Part shown: positions 30,161 through 31,021 of the stretch, one piece after another
Layout of the letters: every line of letters begins with the position of its first letter
How positions within the stretch are numbered: position 1 is the first letter of the stretch
Assembly: GCA_964370775.1 (NCBI GenBank)
Contig: CAYJKT010000031.1
Location: 1 to 31,021, forward strand
Origin: SIG603 sp964370775
GTDB taxonomy: Bacteria; Bacillota; Clostridia; Oscillospirales; Acutalibacteraceae
DNA: 31,021 nucleotides
Direction of reading: 5' to 3'
Position numbers and translations under genes: made by a program
Notes under the pieces: model-generated
Seen by the model: only the letters and a program-made list of their open reading frames with translations
The model's database searches: none
What the model was told of the DNA's origin: nothing

Positions 30161-31021
30161 AAACTGAAGTTTTACCATGTCTATTTATACTATATCTTTT
30201 CTCGCCGTCAAGTACCTTGAAATACACCTTTAAATCTATGATTTTCTTGTCATCGGTGGAGTAAACTTCAATTCTGTCAAGCAGTGCTTCTATAATAGAA
30301 TTGTCAAAACCCTCGCTAAAATCAAGCTCACTCGCTATCATTTGCCTTAGAGTTTCAACCGTTTGTGTCATCTCTTTGTTTTTTTCTTCTTCATCTTTAA
30401 GGTCGGCAATTTTCACCTCAGCACTTTCTATTTCCAAATTAAACGCATTGTTTCGCTTTTCAAATTCACTGTCAGAAAGCACACCTTTAATAGATAAATC
30501 TAAAAGCTTGTCCTTTTTTTGCATAATATCATTTATAGAAGTTTGAAGTTTTGCAATATCTTCTTTAATATTCGACGCATTTGCAATCGAAGAATAAATT
30601 TTGACAAGCTCGTGAATAATGTTAGACTTTTCTTTGATTATCTGGTTATAAGCATCTCGCATAATCTCGTCAAGCTCGGTAGTGTAAACCACTGGCGCAG
30701 TGCAAGCTTCTCTACCCTTTTCGGCATATAATTTGCATTGCCAAACTTCTTTGTTCCCAGTTTTGTATCTGAATAATGTTCGGTAATAGTAGGTTTTATG
30801 TTCGCCACACACGATTTTGCAACTGTATTTGTACTTATTGCTGTAACTTGATTTATCTTCTGCTGATTGCTTTTTACTTCTTTTAGAAAGTATATCATTT
30901 GCCTTTTGCCATAATTCTTCTGACACAATAGCTGGCACATTTTCTTCATCTTTATACATTACCCATTCGGTTTCGTCGAAAACCTTTCTGTCATTTGAGC
31001 GATAATCATATTTATGCGTTT
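30141..31021 (-). CDS. Large serine recombinase, C-terminal part (5' end outside window)
   Basis: About 293 codons are visible and the frame stays open to the window edge. The visible part begins in the Recombinase domain (KYDYRSNDRKVFDETEWVMY, then PAIVSEELWQKANDILSKRS). Next is the zinc-ribbon region with Cys pairs (YSCKIVCGEHKTYYY, WQC and a later Cys in EACTAPVV). Then comes a long coiled coil (about 30300-30560, with KLQTSINDIMQKKDKLLDLS), and a C-terminal segment DRIEVYSTDDKKIIDLKVYFK. This is the architecture of large serine integrases of phages, ICEs and skin-type elements. The catalytic Ser domain would be upstream of base 31021. ATG 30959 is internal, not the start, since the domain continues before it. 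The 3' end runs into spoIVA, same strand. Confidence 0.92.
   Translation of the reverse strand, partial: THKYDYRSNDRKVFDETEWVMYKDEENVPAIVSEELWQKANDILSKRSKKQSAEDKSSYSNKYKYSCKIVCGEHKTYYYRTLFRYKTGNKEVWQCKLYAEKGREACTAPVVYTTELDEIMRDAYNQIIKEKSNIIHELVKIYSSIANASNIKEDIAKLQTSINDIMQKKDKLLDLSIKGVLSDSEFEKRNNAFNLEIESAEVKIADLKDEEEKNKEMTQTVETLRQMIASELDFSEGFDNSIIEALLDRIEVYSTDDKKIIDLKVYFKVLDGEKRYSINRHGKTSVCSISHI
30141..31021 (-). mobile_element. One end of an integrated element disrupting spoIVA (skin-like candidate)
   Basis: Everything from the spoIVA junction (about 30.14 kb) to the window edge belongs to the recombinase gene, so at least 0.88 kb of inserted DNA is seen. The remaining extent, cargo and far boundary are not visible. 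The insertion lies within a sporulation gene required in the mother cell, as with the sigK skin elements of Bacillus and Clostridioides. Confidence 0.7.

Noticed and set aside
29869..30162. Treating the 97-codon frame as an independent small gene starting at TTG 30162
   Set aside because: Its sequence is the C-terminal end of SpoIVA; the first few codons overlap the recombinase end and have no ribosome-binding site.
30141..30959. Taking ATG 30959 as the recombinase start
   Set aside because: The frame is open to the window edge and the residues before it (NDRKVFDETEWV) continue the Recombinase domain.

Overview
The window comes from a low-GC (AT-rich), spore-forming Firmicute, most likely an anaerobic member of the Clostridia. 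Four things support this. The sporulation genes yabP, yabQ, a spoVB-type flippase, a spoIVFB-type protease and the 3' end of spoIVA are present. So are oxygen-sensitive or anaerobe-type enzymes: 2Fe superoxide reductase, a ferredoxin-tailed aldo/keto reductase, the Fe-S class fumarase alpha subunit and several radical SAM proteins. Promoters are clear sigma-A type, often with an extended -10 (TGnTATAAT), and ribosome-binding sites are strong. No tRNA, rRNA or CRISPR array was seen. No stretch over 300 bases lacks a gene.

Layout. (1) 1-6.7 kb: typA (partial, minus) diverges from fbp. The rpsF-ssb-rpsR operon follows, closed by a strong terminator, then a metal-dependent amidohydrolase and a ferredoxin-containing aldo/keto reductase. 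(2) 6.7-9.7 kb: a UroD-fold methyltransferase-like gene diverges from a PocR/AraC regulator, and a lone fumarase alpha subunit follows. (3) 9.8-21.8 kb, all minus: recJ, rel, MBL hydrolase, hemZ, nucleoside kinase, spoVB-like, mazG, hup, rqcP, yabP, yabQ, divIC, yabR. This joins the recJ/rel/hemZ neighbourhood to the yabM-N-O-P-Q-divIC-yabR block known from Bacillus. The genes cover the stringent response, DNA repair, ribosome rescue, septum formation and spore cortex. (4) 21.9-25.5 kb: phosphohexomutase and superoxide reductase (plus), then xylose isomerase (minus) with a dyad-rich promoter. (5) 25.7-31.0 kb, minus: a collinear run from a large serine recombinase (partial, cut by the window edge) into a 3' fragment of spoIVA, then a one-TM small protein, a spoIVFB-type site-2 protease, a TIGR03960-type radical SAM protein, its DUF2344 partner and a metallophosphoesterase.

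The most notable observation is at about 30.14-30.16 kb. The last codons of a large serine recombinase run directly into the C-terminal ~92 codons of spoIVA, and no intact spoIVA is present. This is the architecture expected for one end of a recombinase-bearing element inserted inside an essential spore-coat-basement gene. It suggests a skin-like intervening element that must be excised, presumably in the mother cell, to rebuild spoIVA. Excision would also reconnect the downstream spoIVF-type genes to the spoIVA promoter. The 5' part of spoIVA and the other end of the element would lie beyond base 31021.
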